This document shows positions 7,937 through 17,182 of a stretch of 64,000 nucleotides of DNA, in pieces (the first letter of the stretch is position 1; every line of letters begins with the position of its first letter). The position numbers and the translations under genes were made by a program. Source of the DNA: Candidatus Bathyarchaeota archaeon (GTDB taxonomy: Archaea; Thermoproteota; Bathyarchaeia; TCS64); assembly GCA_002726865.1 (NCBI GenBank), contig PBSW01000078.1, positions 27,538-91,537 of the forward strand. Direction: 5' to 3'. The notes under the pieces were generated by a model. That model was given only the letters and a program-made list of their open reading frames with translations, did not search any database and was not told the DNA's origin.

Positions 7937-8236
7937 CTAAGCCTCCTTTTTATCAGTAGATTTCACGATGTCCTGAGCGATCTCGGAGACGCTCCTGCCT
8001 TCCGTCTCGATGCCCAGCTTCTTGGCCGCCTCGAGAATCGCATCACGGTCCTCATCGTCCTTGTCCTTAACTTTTGCCTTGACATACTTTGCGGGCTCCC
8101 TAGTGGCGTCTGTATACTCTCTCACCGCAGAGCCCATAGAGCGGGCCAGCTCGGGGAGCTTCTTCCCGCCAAAGAGCAGGAGAATAATGAAAAGGATAAT
8201 AATTAGCTCCGAGGGTCCAGTCCTACCAAACGGCAT
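7937..8236 (-). CDS. tatA: Twin-arginine translocase subunit TatA
   Basis: Pore-forming Tat subunit. It has a short N-terminal membrane helix (about residues 9-24, IIILFIILLLFGGKKLPELA) with the FG hinge and an amphipathic helix after it, then a charged Lys/Asp/Glu tail. 99 residues. The ATG has a GAAGGGAAG ribosome site about ten bases upstream. First gene of the tatA-tatC operon; TATA-like sequences near 8280-8303 face this gene. Confidence 0.92.
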   Translation of the reverse strand: MPFGRTGPSELIIILFIILLLFGGKKLPELARSMGSAVREYTDATREPAKYVKAKVKDKDDEDRDAILEAAKKLGIETEGRSVSEIAQDIVKSTDKKEA

Positions 8237-8484
8237 TGTAAATTAACTTCCCTTCAGAGGTATGATAAAAACCTTGCCGATATAAGCTTGCGGTTTATAC
8301 TTACAAGTTTCCAGACGAGATTTTTCCTATAATAACCGCTAGGTCCGACCAAAATTAATCCAAAACAACTTTCAAAAAATTGTGACTGATTTTTATAAAT
8401 TGTAAGTGACTAAAGCCTTTTCCTCTAAGATTGAAATATGAAACTCGTTTTTTCGCGATTTGTAGGGGAAAACGATAGGTGAAA

Positions 8485-8494
8485 AATTTAAAAA
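8485..8494 (+). promoter_or_regulatory. TATA box of the complex I operon
   Basis: AATTTAAAAA preceded by an A-rich BRE-like GTGAAA lies about 35-45 bases before the nuoA ATG. A GGGGAGTGAT ribosome site (about 8513-8522) follows. The gap 8237-8527 is AT-rich and otherwise empty; it also carries the tatA promoter on the other strand. Confidence 0.5.
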
Positions 8495-8527
8495 GGTCAG
8501 TATATGATTAAAGGGGAGTGATTGGCG

Positions 8528-8896
8528 ATGTTATATTTAGGTGATCATGTTGCGTTTTGGATCTTCACAATCACTGAGATCGGGTTTCTTGTCTCTTCCA
8601 TAGTACTCGCCTGGGTGATAGGTCCAAAGCAACCTAACAAGATTAAGGCAACGATTTTTGAATGCGGACAGGACCCAATTGGAGCTGCAAAGGACTATAA
8701 GATTCTCGGGATAACCCGATACTTTGGGTACGCCGTGGTCTTCTTTGCTCTAGACGCCTTCGCCTGGGTGACCTTGACCGCTGCGATGTCCATAAACTTC
8801 ACCTTTGATACGATTGCCATAGTCTCTGTATACGTATTTATAATCCTAGTAGGGGTCGGCTATTTCCTATCCGAGCTAAAGAAATTGGTGAGATGA
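8528..8896 (+). CDS. nuoA: Complex I subunit A (NuoA/FpoA-like)
   Basis: Small membrane subunit at the joint between the arms of NADH:quinone oxidoreductase-type enzymes. Three predicted membrane helices, with the family segment TIFECGQDPIGAAK in the loop between helices one and two, and RYFGYAVVFFALDAF in helix two. I chose ATG 8528 over the upstream TTG 8522 because a GGGGAGTGAT ribosome site is better spaced for it. 122 residues. First gene of a tightly packed operon that runs to about 21,683, most genes overlapping by one to four bases. Confidence 0.9.
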   Translation: MLYLGDHVAFWIFTITEIGFLVSSIVLAWVIGPKQPNKIKATIFECGQDPIGAAKDYKILGITRYFGYAVVFFALDAFAWVTLTAAMSINFTFDTIAIVSVYVFIILVGVGYFLSELKKLVR

Positions 8897-8897
8897 A

Positions 8898-9407
8898 TTG
8901 ACAGAAGATTCCATAGAGCTGAAGAGAGCTCTCGACTGGGTCCCTGGCTCCGGCAGTGTCTATAATATCGTCGATTATCTTGCCGGGTGGGCCCGAAAAT
9001 ACTCTATTTGGCCCATACATTTAGTGACTGGGTGTTGTGGTCCTGAGTTCATGCAGACCTCCGGGGTGGAGTATGACATGGAGCGGCTTGGAATCCTTCC
9101 CTTCGCTAGTGTCCGCCAGTGTGACTGCATTATGGTGGTCGGTGTTGTTTCCAGAAAAATGGCTATACGTGTAAAGTACCTTTACGAGCAGATGGGGGAA
9201 CCAAAATATGTTGTCTCAGTTGGAGCTTGCCCAACGGGAAAGGGGCCTTTCTACGACTCCTATGGGGCCGTCAAAGTCGACGAGTACGTCCCAGTGGATA
9301 TTTATATACCAGGATGTCCGCCGCGCCCTGAAGCCATAATCCACGGAATGATGCTCCTCCAAGAGAAGATCAAGAACGAAAAGAGGATCGGTGTCAAGGT
9401 TGAATGA
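8898..9407 (+). CDS. nuoB: Complex I subunit B (NuoB/FpoB-like), N2 cluster
   Basis: Binds the terminal 4Fe-4S cluster N2, which hands electrons to the quinone. The four ligands are visible: the adjacent pair Cys46-Cys47 (TGCCGPEF), a Cys in SVGACPTGKGPF and a Cys in PGCPPRPE. The start is TTG at 8898, one base after the nuoA stop; no ATG fits the conserved N-terminus. 169 residues. The end overlaps nuoC by 17 bases. Confidence 0.92.
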   Translation: MTEDSIELKRALDWVPGSGSVYNIVDYLAGWARKYSIWPIHLVTGCCGPEFMQTSGVEYDMERLGILPFASVRQCDCIMVVGVVSRKMAIRVKYLYEQMGEPKYVVSVGACPTGKGPFYDSYGAVKVDEYVPVDIYIPGCPPRPEAIIHGMMLLQEKIKNEKRIGVKVE

Positions 9408-9861
9408 GGCGGAGCTCGTTGATTCGATATTAACCTCCTATTCTGAGAGCATCAAGTCGGCTTCTGTTCTCCGGACCAGAAGGGTATCTGTTGTCGTAAA
9501 GAAGGAGACGATCTTGGAACTGGCTGAGGCTCTGAGGGATGAATATGGCTTTAAAACTCCCTCCGGCGCAGGAGGAGTAGACTACAACAGGGAGAACCGG
9601 ATGCAGATGGTTTACTACCTGTTTAACCCAGATACTAAGATCACACTAACCTACAAGGTTGACCTACCCAGAGACAACCCGAGTCTCCCTAGCCTTACAG
9701 GGGTTTGGGAGGCGATGAGTTTCCATGAGAGAGAGGCCCACGAGATGTTTGGCATAGAGTTCGAGGGCCACGAAAATATGATTCCTCTCCTAATCTCCCC
9801 AGATTGGAGAGGGGGTTATCCGCTTAGGAAGGATTTCACGGGGGAGGCGCCTGCGGAGTGA
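9391..9861 (+). CDS. nuoC: Complex I subunit C (NuoC/FpoC-like)
   Basis: Peripheral-arm subunit, 30-kDa family, that clamps NuoD. The signature HEREAHEMFGIEFEGHEN..PLLISPDW.GGYPLRKDF is present near the C-terminus. It starts with GTG at 9391 inside the nuoB end and is 156 residues long. Separate from nuoD (not the C-D fusion of some bacteria), with a four-base overlap. Confidence 0.9.
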   Translation: MSRLNEAELVDSILTSYSESIKSASVLRTRRVSVVVKKETILELAEALRDEYGFKTPSGAGGVDYNRENRMQMVYYLFNPDTKITLTYKVDLPRDNPSLPSLTGVWEAMSFHEREAHEMFGIEFEGHENMIPLLISPDWRGGYPLRKDFTGEAPAE

Positions 9862-10973
9862 GCGAGCCTGTTATTACTCCCGACATCATGCGGATAAGCT
9901 GGGGGCCTCAGCACCCCATGAGTGGCCAGACCCGGCTCATTCTTGATCTAGATGGGGAAAAGATCCACAAGATTACCGCTGACCTAGGCTTTACCCACAG
10001 GGGTATAGAAAAGACTCTGGAAAACCGGACCTTCCTTAAAGGAATCGTTCCTATCGAAAGGATGGCGATGATCGATACTCCGAACATCGGCATCGGATAT
10101 GTCATGGCAACCGAGGAAGTCCTCGGCATTGATGTCCCTGAGAGGGCCAACTGGATCAGGAGTCTCGTCTGCGAGATGTCCCGGATCAGCAGTCACCTTT
10201 ATGCCTTTGGATTACAGGTCGAAGCTACGGGGTTCTTCCCTGCAGTCTTCCTCTGGACCACCGCGGACAGGGTTCTCTTACTGGACCTCTTAGAGGAGCT
10301 CACGGGGGCTCGTTTCAGCTATAACTTTTTCCTCCCTGGTGGAGTGATGAAGGATATCCCAGAGGGATTTACTAACAGAATTATAGAGATCGTCAATTAT
10401 CTCAGGAGACGATTCACTGACTACTGGGCTGCGATGGTTGAGAACGAGATCTTTGAGAAACGTTGCAAAGGCGTCGGCGTATTGACGCCTAAAGATGCGA
10501 TCCGATTAGGAGCATGTGGTCCCGTTGTGAGGGGATCGGGTTTACCTATTGACGTTAGGAAGGATGAACCATATGCGGCCTACGGAGACCTAGATTTTGA
10601 TATTGTCACCGAGTCCGCGTGTGACGTCATGGCCAGGACTAAAGTAAGGTTCCGGGAGATCGGTGAGTCCTTAAAAATTATGGAGCAGATCGCCAATGAG
10701 ATCCCGGGCGGCCCCATCCGGACCAGATTCCCCCTATTCACACGTTCCCGGCCGGGGGAATCCTATAGTAGGGTTGAGACAAGCCGGGGAGAGATGGGGA
10801 TCCACATGTTAACCAATGTTGGTATGAATCCCTATAGGGTTAAGATCAACTCCCCGTCTTTGAGACATATGTATGTATTTGAAAGACTGTGTGAGCTGGA
10901 CCGGATGACCATGGCCGATGTCCCGGTCGTGGTAAACTCGCTTGATATTTGGTACCTAGACGTGGATAGGTGA
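9858..10973 (+). CDS. nuoD: Complex I subunit D (NuoD/FpoD-like), quinone-site subunit
   Basis: 49-kDa family subunit, related to the large subunit of [NiFe] hydrogenases, forming the quinone pocket with NuoB. Family segments seen: WGPQHPMSGQTRL (position of the conserved HPQHP loop), GFTHRGIEKTLENRTF, ISSHLYAFG and FFLPGGV. The nickel-binding cysteines of hydrogenases are absent, so it is a quinone- or methanophenazine-type subunit rather than a hydrogenase. GTG start at 9858, 371 residues, overlapping nuoC. Confidence 0.92.
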   Translation: MSEPVITPDIMRISWGPQHPMSGQTRLILDLDGEKIHKITADLGFTHRGIEKTLENRTFLKGIVPIERMAMIDTPNIGIGYVMATEEVLGIDVPERANWIRSLVCEMSRISSHLYAFGLQVEATGFFPAVFLWTTADRVLLLDLLEELTGARFSYNFFLPGGVMKDIPEGFTNRIIEIVNYLRRRFTDYWAAMVENEIFEKRCKGVGVLTPKDAIRLGACGPVVRGSGLPIDVRKDEPYAAYGDLDFDIVTESACDVMARTKVRFREIGESLKIMEQIANEIPGGPIRTRFPLFTRSRPGESYSRVETSRGEMGIHMLTNVGMNPYRVKINSPSLRHMYVFERLCELDRMTMADVPVVVNSLDIWYLDVDR

Positions 10974-12007
10974 TGATGGTGAATATTATCCAATCTCTTT
11001 TGAATTTCGTCGTTGAATTCCTAACCTTCAATGCTAAACCTCTTCTCCAGATCTACGTTTTACCCGGTCTTGCTTTCATTCTATTATTCGGGGTTGTTGC
11101 TGTCTGGTTTGAGAGAAAATTTCTCGCCAGAGCAATGCTCAGGGTGGGCCCTTATTACTGCGGTGGACGGTCTGGAGTGTTACAGCTGATTGCGGACTTT
11201 GTCAAGTTATTATTGAAGGAAATCATCGTCCCCAAAGACATGAACTTTTTCTTCTTTGCAATTATGCCGGTTTTGATCGCAACGATACCAAGCTTAGCCA
11301 TCTTATTAATCCCTTTTGATGTGAACTGGGTCCTATGGAATATAGGTGGCTTGGGATTACCCATGTTCTTCGCCATCGCGGGGGTTGCTCCATTGATCCC
11401 AGTCTTAGCGGGATGGGCTTCGAATAACAAATACAGTTTCATAGGGGCCTTTAGGGTCGCCTATATGTACATCAGCGCGGAGATCCCTTTGGTTCTATGT
11501 GGGGCTGCGGTCGCCATCATGGCTGGTAGCTTTAACCTAGTAAAGATTGTCCAAGCTCAGCAGAATCTGTGGTTTGCGGTGCCCCAATTCATAGGTTTTG
11601 TAATCTTTTTCCTTGGCGTCATTATCGAGTCTGAGAGGGCACCTTTCGACATCCCTGTTGCCGAGACGGAAATAGTCTTCGGATGGAGGACAGAGTATAG
11701 CGGAATCCTTTTCGGTTTCACTATGTTGGCAGAGTACGTGATGTTCCAGGCTTGGACCCTACTTTTTGTAACTCTCTATCTGGGAGGGTTCAACGGCCCT
11801 GTCATCTTCGGCAGTGTTATGCTAAGCCACATTATCTGGATGCTGGTAAAGTTCTCTGTTGTCGTGATTGTCATAATCCTAATCAGATGCGTTTTTCCGA
11901 GGTACCGACTAGATCAGATGCTTGAGCTTGGTTGGAAATACCTTACGCCATTGGCGGTGCTCAACCTATTTTTTGTGCTGGCACTAAAACTGTGGGGGAT
12001 CTACTGA
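10973..12007 (+). CDS. nuoH: Complex I subunit H (NuoH/FpoH-like)
   Basis: Membrane subunit linking the quinone chamber to the pumping arm. Eight predicted helices with the conserved [22 protein letters not shown] loop and the acidic [23 protein letters not shown] segment. ATG at 10973 or 10976 are equally good; a GTG at 10970 is also in frame. About 344 residues. The start overlaps the nuoD stop and the end overlaps nuoI by one base. Confidence 0.92.
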   Translation: MMVNIIQSLLNFVVEFLTFNAKPLLQIYVLPGLAFILLFGVVAVWFERKFLARAMLRVGPYYCGGRSGVLQLIADFVKLLLKEIIVPKDMNFFFFAIMPVLIATIPSLAILLIPFDVNWVLWNIGGLGLPMFFAIAGVAPLIPVLAGWASNNKYSFIGAFRVAYMYISAEIPLVLCGAAVAIMAGSFNLVKIVQAQQNLWFAVPQFIGFVIFFLGVIIESERAPFDIPVAETEIVFGWRTEYSGILFGFTMLAEYVMFQAWTLLFVTLYLGGFNGPVIFGSVMLSHIIWMLVKFSVVVIVIILIRCVFPRYRLDQMLELGWKYLTPLAVLNLFFVLALKLWGIY

Positions 12008-12477
12008 TGAAGCTATTCAAAAAAATAATCAAACCGTTCCTTACTGTGGCACCTTATGTGCTCAAGAACAGCCAGACCATCGCATACCCGACGGAGCGTC
12101 TCATATTCTCCCAACGGTTCCGTGGACGCCACAAGTTCTACTTCGAACGTTGTATCAGCTGCAACACATGCGTCCGGGTCTGCCCATGCAATTCAATTAT
12201 TCTCGTCGAGGCGGACGGCCATGAGGGAACGTATCCCCAGATCGACTATCAGACATGTAGTTCCTGTGGGTATTGCGTAGAATTTTGCCCAACGTTCGCC
12301 CTTGAGAATACCGATTTTGTGGAATTCTCTGTTAAGAATCGGGCTAACTTAGTTTACTCTCCGGAGATGCTCACTGAGGTCCCCGACCTCAAGGAGGTCC
12401 TTCCGAGACTCAAAAGGAGGACAAAGAGGTATATGACGAAGACAGAGGTCAAATACAAGAAGGTGAGCGACGAGTGA
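12007..12477 (+). CDS. nuoI: Complex I subunit I (NuoI/FpoI-like), two 4Fe-4S clusters
   Basis: Ferredoxin-like subunit of the connecting arm. Two complete cluster motifs: Cys49, 52, 55, 59 ([12 protein letters not shown]) and Cys84, 87, 90, 94 ([12 protein letters not shown]). An extra Cys61 follows the first motif, an uncommon feature. The ATG at 12007 overlaps the nuoH stop; a longer in-frame extension inside nuoH is not needed. 156 residues with a basic C-terminal tail. With no NADH module nearby, NuoI is the likely entry point for ferredoxin electrons. Confidence 0.92.
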   Translation: MKLFKKIIKPFLTVAPYVLKNSQTIAYPTERLIFSQRFRGRHKFYFERCISCNTCVRVCPCNSIILVEADGHEGTYPQIDYQTCSSCGYCVEFCPTFALENTDFVEFSVKNRANLVYSPEMLTEVPDLKEVLPRLKRRTKRYMTKTEVKYKKVSDE

Positions 12478-12734
12478 TAGAACTCCTTCTCGTCCTGGTA
12501 CTTACAGTTATCAGTGCTGGGCTGTCAGTGACGATGCCCAATATTGTGTATGGAGTCTTCTTCCTATTATGCACCAATGTTGCCCTCGCAATTGCCTATT
12601 ATATTCTAGGGGCACCCACTGTGGCTCTGTTTCAACTCGCGATCTTTGCAGGAGCTATTGTGGTCTTCTTCATTATCACAGTGATGCTCACAAAGTCTGG
12701 CGATATGGAGATAACCGAGGAGGTTGAGGCATGA
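12474..12734 (+). CDS. nuoJ: Complex I subunit J, N-terminal half
   Basis: Three predicted membrane helices matching the first part of NuoJ, including the segment [21 protein letters not shown] that holds the pi-bulge helix. 86 residues, GTG start overlapping nuoI. The rest of NuoJ is in the next gene, as in the split fpoJ of methanogenic archaea. Confidence 0.82.
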   Translation: MIELLLVLVLTVISAGLSVTMPNIVYGVFFLLCTNVALAIAYYILGAPTVALFQLAIFAGAIVVFFIITVMLTKSGDMEITEEVEA

Positions 12735-13018
12735 GTGACCTCTGGGAAAAGTACGGGATGACCATATCCGTTATCATCTTCCTCTCAGGTGTTTTTGCAA
12801 CCTATATGTTCAACGACGCTCTGAGCTTCCCAGCTTTCGAATACCGATCCTCGGAATCGAGCCTAATTCCTATAGAACCCTATGATGATATCGCAGAGTT
12901 GTCTAGTCGTTTCATGTGGGAGAACCGTGCCCTCGACCTTATAGGTCAGGCTTTCGTCATCACGGCTTCAGTGATCTGCTGCTTGACATTGCTCAAGCCA
13001 GAGGAGGTTGAGCTTTGA
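12731..13018 (+). CDS. nuoJ: Complex I subunit J, C-terminal half
   Basis: Two predicted membrane helices with an external loop between them (EYRSSESSLIPIEPYDDIAELSSRFMWENRALDLIGQAFVIT). Matches the second half of NuoJ in position and layout. 95 residues, ATG start overlapping the first half by four bases. Sequence similarity for this half is weak, so position in the operon carries much of the call. Confidence 0.72.
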   Translation: MSDLWEKYGMTISVIIFLSGVFATYMFNDALSFPAFEYRSSESSLIPIEPYDDIAELSSRFMWENRALDLIGQAFVITASVICCLTLLKPEEVEL

Positions 13019-13329
13019 TGACCCCCATTAATGCGCTCATTCTCACCACGATTCTGATGATCGTGGTCGGTCTAGGGTGCCTTATGTTCAAGAGGGATAT
13101 GGTCAGGCTCCTCTTCGGGGTGGAAATCCTATTCAACGCTGCAAACCTGTTTTTTATTGCCTTAGCCACCCAGAACCCGGGCATGATCGATCCCTTTGCT
13201 CACTCCGTGGTTAACATGGCCATCGTCCTTGATGGGACAGTAATCGCCGTCGGTCTCACGATGGTGCTCAACGTATACAAACATTACAAAACCATTGACA
13301 TTAGGAAGCTGAGGCGGTTGAAATGGTAG
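13018..13329 (+). CDS. nuoK: Complex I subunit K (NuoK/FpoK-like)
   Basis: Three-helix subunit related to MrpC. Shows the family motifs MFKRDMVRLLFGVEILFNAANL (acidic residue in helix two) and DGTVIAVGLTMVLNVYKHYKT. ATG at 13018 overlaps the stop of the preceding gene. 103 residues; its end overlaps the next gene by seven bases. Confidence 0.92.
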   Translation: MTPINALILTTILMIVVGLGCLMFKRDMVRLLFGVEILFNAANLFFIALATQNPGMIDPFAHSVVNMAIVLDGTVIAVGLTMVLNVYKHYKTIDIRKLRRLKW

Positions 13330-14840
13330 TAACAGATATGATATCCCAAGGATTCCATCTTCCCTTGCCTTTGGCACTCCTCCTTATCGGAGGCCTAGCC
13401 ACACCCCTCATCGGTATGGCTGCTGAGAGGATCGGCTTTGCAAAGGTGCGGGAGGCTTGGATGGTGATCGTTTCTGCCGGCTCCCTGAGCTCGGTTTACC
13501 TTCTTTATCAAAAGGTCGCCGCAGCCGGGGGAGTTTTGATTGTAGCCATGTGGGGACAGACTCCTCCCCTTGGAGGAATCTTCGAAATAGACATGCTTAG
13601 TGTTTTTATGACGGCAAGCATCGGCTTCATAGGGCTCTTGGTTGCCGTATACTCTGTGAGCTACATGGAGAATGAGACTAGGCTCACAGAGTTCTATGCC
13701 CTGGTCATATTCATGATGGCCGGCATGACAGGCATTGTGTTGGCAGGGGACCTATTTACCCTGTTCGTTTTCTGGGAGCTGATGGGCCTCTCCAGCTACG
13801 TGCTGGTCGCCTTCCTGAAGCGCACCTGGGGGCCAATAGAGGCCGGTTTTAAATATCTCATAATGAGCGCAACAGCAGGAGCCTTCCTTATCCTCAGTAT
13901 GGCTATCATTTACGGTATGACTGGATCCCTCAACTTCGCGGCCATAGCCAGCACCCTCAGAAACGCCCCGGCCTCACCATGGCTCGTAATCCTCTTTAGC
14001 ACACTAATCGTAGGGTTTGGCGTAAAATCTGCAATAGTCCCCCTCCATACCTGGCTGCCGGATGCCCACCCAGAGGCCCCCAGCCCTATCAGTGCATTAT
14101 TGTCCGGAATAGTCATTGAGACGGGTCTATATGCCCTCACTAGAGTCCTGTTTCTAGCATTTAATCCTAGTTTATTCAAATTGCCCATCGCTTTCCTTGC
14201 AGTTATCACCATGACCCTAGCCAACGTCATGGCGCTCCGCCAGACTGACCTCAAGCGTCTTCTAGCCTACTCCAGCATCGCTCAGGTTGGATACATGCTC
14301 GTCGGTCTGGCCGCAGGGACTGCCTACGGCGTAATGGGACTCCTGCTCCACGTATTCAACCACTCAATAATGAAGGGAATGGCTTTCCTCGCCACGGGAT
14401 CCCTAGTCCACGAGGCTGGCACCCGGGACATCGAGAGCTTGAGGGGAGTGGGGAAGATGATGCCCTTGACCTCCGTCAGCCTCTTCATCGCGTTACTAGG
14501 TCTTGGAGGCGTCCCAGGTACCAACGGCTTTATCAGTAAATACCACCTCTTCAGCGCCGCCTTCGGCTCAGGCCTGGGATGGCTGGGGATTATTGGAGTC
14601 CTGAACAGCGCCCTGAGCATGGCATACTACATTAGGGTCATGCAGGTTCTCCTGGGTACGCCCAGAGAGACCTTAAAGGTCCATGAGGCGCCGCTCTTGA
14701 TGGTGGGCGTGACTGTTATAATGACTCTCATCATAGTCCTCCACGGCATCTGGCCTGCCCACATCATCAACTTTGCGGCTACTGCCTCCGATTCCCTAGT
14801 TAATGGGCTCTCCACATTTATCGCGGCGGTGTTAGGCTGA
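13323..14840 (+). CDS. Complex I antiporter-like subunit, MrpD/NuoM-like (first of five)
   Basis: Ion-pumping subunit of the proton-antiporter family, about 14 predicted helices, 505 residues. Key features: Glu in LFVFWELMGLSSYVL (helix 5), Lys in VGFGVKSAIVPLHTWLPDAHPEAPSP (helix 7), Lys in RQTDLKRLLAYSSIAQVGY (helix 8) and Lys in GFISKYHLF (helix 12). It resembles MrpD and the M subunits placed directly after K in some TACK archaea rather than classical NuoL. ATG at 13323 lies inside the nuoK end. Confidence 0.85.
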   Translation: MVVTDMISQGFHLPLPLALLLIGGLATPLIGMAAERIGFAKVREAWMVIVSAGSLSSVYLLYQKVAAAGGVLIVAMWGQTPPLGGIFEIDMLSVFMTASIGFIGLLVAVYSVSYMENETRLTEFYALVIFMMAGMTGIVLAGDLFTLFVFWELMGLSSYVLVAFLKRTWGPIEAGFKYLIMSATAGAFLILSMAIIYGMTGSLNFAAIASTLRNAPASPWLVILFSTLIVGFGVKSAIVPLHTWLPDAHPEAPSPISALLSGIVIETGLYALTRVLFLAFNPSLFKLPIAFLAVITMTLANVMALRQTDLKRLLAYSSIAQVGYMLVGLAAGTAYGVMGLLLHVFNHSIMKGMAFLATGSLVHEAGTRDIESLRGVGKMMPLTSVSLFIALLGLGGVPGTNGFISKYHLFSAAFGSGLGWLGIIGVLNSALSMAYYIRVMQVLLGTPRETLKVHEAPLLMVGVTVIMTLIIVLHGIWPAHIINFAATASDSLVNGLSTFIAAVLG

Positions 14841-14907
14841 TGTTTTACGAAAACACTTTTAATTGGATACAAAAAATGGTAGGAAATATGATGGGAGGAC
14901 AAATGTG

Positions 14908-17178
14908 ATGAATCCTGTCGCAGCGTTGACTCCACTTGAAACTCTCCTAAAATACCCAGGTCCATGGCTTGCCTGGATCCTCCCCATGATCGGCGCCTTA
15001 ACTATGCCCCTCTTCGGGAGACTGGGTGATAAGATAAGGGACTACGCGGCCGTTGCTTGGGGCCTAACATCGGTCGTGTCGGCGGCATCCATGATCCCGT
15101 GGTTGTTCACTGGCAACTGGCCCGGAGACATCAAATTGACGACTTGGATTACCTTCCCAGGCGGAAATCCCTTATCTGTCGGAGTTTTGGTAGACCCGTT
15201 AAGCATAATTATTACCAATGTGGTCGCGTTCATCTCGTTTCTTATCCTTGTCTATTCAACAGAATACATGCAGGGAGACAAGCATCTCACGAGGTTTTGG
15301 TTCTTCTTCCTCTATTTCGTCGGGAGCATGCTTCTGCTCGTCCTATCCGATAATCTCATCCAGACTATGCTTGGCTGGGAAGGAGTCGGCATCTGCAGCT
15401 ATGGCCTTATTGGCTACTACTTTAGGGATGCAAAGAATCGGTGGCTCGGTGGACCACCACCTCACAAGATGTTTCCGCCGTCTCATGCCGGTATGAAGGC
15501 ATTCGTGGTGACGGGAATCGGGGATGTTTTCATCCTGGGAGCAATATTCGTCATCTTCAACTACGCCGGCACTCTGAACTATGTGGAGCTTATCGAGACC
15601 GCACACGTATGGCTACCCCAAATCGCTGCTGTTCCTGGCCTACTCGCCATCACGGCGATCTTTTTCCTCGCTGGCCCCATCGGTAAGTCTGCCCAATTCC
15701 CCTTTCATGAATGGCTACCCGAGGCTATGGCAGGTCCCACCTCTGTTTCCGCCCTAATCCATGCGGCCACAATGGTAAAGGCTGGAGTCTACCTCGTCGC
15801 AAGGATGTCTCCAATATTCTACTTGGGCACCTGGGAGATGCATATTCCCGAGGCCCAGGTGTTCTTCATAGTAATAGCAATCGTAGGGGCATTCACCACC
15901 TTCATGGCTGCCTCTCAGGCACTCGTCTCCGTTGAGTTGAAAAAGATCCTAGCATACTCAACGGTGAGCCAGATCGGCTATATGATGCTGGCCCTCGGAA
16001 TATCAGGCCTGAGCGAGGGTGCATATGTAGCCGGTATAACGGCGGGGGTCTTCCACCTGATGAGCCACGCCCTTTTCAAGGCAGCTCTCTTTCTTGGCGC
16101 CGGATCCGTCATCCATGCGATACATACCATCTACACCTTCAACATGGGTGGTCTCAAAAAATATATGCCCATCACGTTCATCTTGATGATCATCGCGACC
16201 GCATCCCTGGCCGGGGTCCCGCCACTGAGCGGGTTCTGGAGCAAGGACGCCGTCTTCATTTCAGCTTTGATCGCCAACACGCCCTTATCGCGGACTTTGC
16301 TGGTCGTTGGAGCCATAAGCGCTGCGATGACCTTACTCTATAGTATCAGGTACATGATGATCACTTTCGCCGGCGTCGAGAGCAAACACATTAAGGATAT
16401 GAAGCATCACGGCCACGAGCCCCACGAGGCTCCGAAGATCATGTGGGTGCCCATTGCCATCCTTGTCGGCCTCGTTTGCGTTGTTGGGCTCTTGGGTTTA
16501 ATCGGTTTCTTCGTGCCAAGCTTGTCCCCCGAGCTTTTCATTGAGCATCAGATCGATAATATGCTCCATCACATGGAGATACCCCTTCACACCCACCACC
16601 TAGAGTTCACGACCACTCTGACCGCCTGGGGCACTTCAGCGGCGATGCTCCTAATAGGTCTAATCCTAGGCTGGATCTTCTATCTTTCAAGGAAAAAGGA
16701 CTCTTGGGCGTTTGTATCAGGGAATCCCGTCCTCCGTCCCCTTCACACATTCTTCTTCAATCGATGGTACATGAATTCCGCCTACTACGCCGTGTTCGTC
16801 TATGGACTTATTGACTTTGCGAAGGTGGTCTATGCAAGCCTTGAGAGCCTGGTCTTCGACAAGATTGGCACTTTCATAAGCGGTTCAATGATTGATTTCG
16901 GTAAGGTGCTCAACGTATTTGAGACAAAAGTCTATGTCCCAGGGATAAACCAAGACCTTGTCAACGTCTTCGTGAAGGGCAGCAACACTATGTACGATAA
17001 CTTGGAAAATCTAATAGACATGGTTTTCAACCGTGCTGTCCCATCCGCTATGACCGGATTCCATAATCGAGTTAAGAAACTCCAGTCCGGAGTCTTATCT
17101 CACAACATTATATACATGGTGATCCTATTCCTAGTTCTGATTCTAGGATTCGGATTATCTCTAATGAATGGAGGATAA
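14908..17178 (+). CDS. nuoL: Complex I subunit L (NuoL/FpoL-like)
   Basis: Distal antiporter-like subunit with the long lateral helix. Seen: DPLSIIITNVVAF, LGWEGVGICSYGLIGYYF (helix-5 Glu), FPFHEWLPEAMAGPTSVSALIHAATMVKAGVYL, LKKILAYSTVSQIGYM and GFWSKDAVF. The C-terminal part beyond residue 560 has a charged stretch, a helix and a final anchor near residue 740, as expected for the lateral helix. I chose ATG 14908 over 14863 because GGGAGG lies eleven bases before it. 756 residues. The 67-base gap before it is the largest in this part of the operon. Confidence 0.92.
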   Translation: MNPVAALTPLETLLKYPGPWLAWILPMIGALTMPLFGRLGDKIRDYAAVAWGLTSVVSAASMIPWLFTGNWPGDIKLTTWITFPGGNPLSVGVLVDPLSIIITNVVAFISFLILVYSTEYMQGDKHLTRFWFFFLYFVGSMLLLVLSDNLIQTMLGWEGVGICSYGLIGYYFRDAKNRWLGGPPPHKMFPPSHAGMKAFVVTGIGDVFILGAIFVIFNYAGTLNYVELIETAHVWLPQIAAVPGLLAITAIFFLAGPIGKSAQFPFHEWLPEAMAGPTSVSALIHAATMVKAGVYLVARMSPIFYLGTWEMHIPEAQVFFIVIAIVGAFTTFMAASQALVSVELKKILAYSTVSQIGYMMLALGISGLSEGAYVAGITAGVFHLMSHALFKAALFLGAGSVIHAIHTIYTFNMGGLKKYMPITFILMIIATASLAGVPPLSGFWSKDAVFISALIANTPLSRTLLVVGAISAAMTLLYSIRYMMITFAGVESKHIKDMKHHGHEPHEAPKIMWVPIAILVGLVCVVGLLGLIGFFVPSLSPELFIEHQIDNMLHHMEIPLHTHHLEFTTTLTAWGTSAAMLLIGLILGWIFYLSRKKDSWAFVSGNPVLRPLHTFFFNRWYMNSAYYAVFVYGLIDFAKVVYASLESLVFDKIGTFISGSMIDFGKVLNVFETKVYVPGINQDLVNVFVKGSNTMYDNLENLIDMVFNRAVPSAMTGFHNRVKKLQSGVLSHNIIYMVILFLVLILGFGLSLMNGG

Positions 17179-17182
17179 TGAA

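Noticed and set aside
9858..10973. NuoD homolog as a [NiFe]-hydrogenase large subunit
   Set aside because: The CxxC nickel ligands at both ends are missing and the neighbours are quinone-type complex I subunits.
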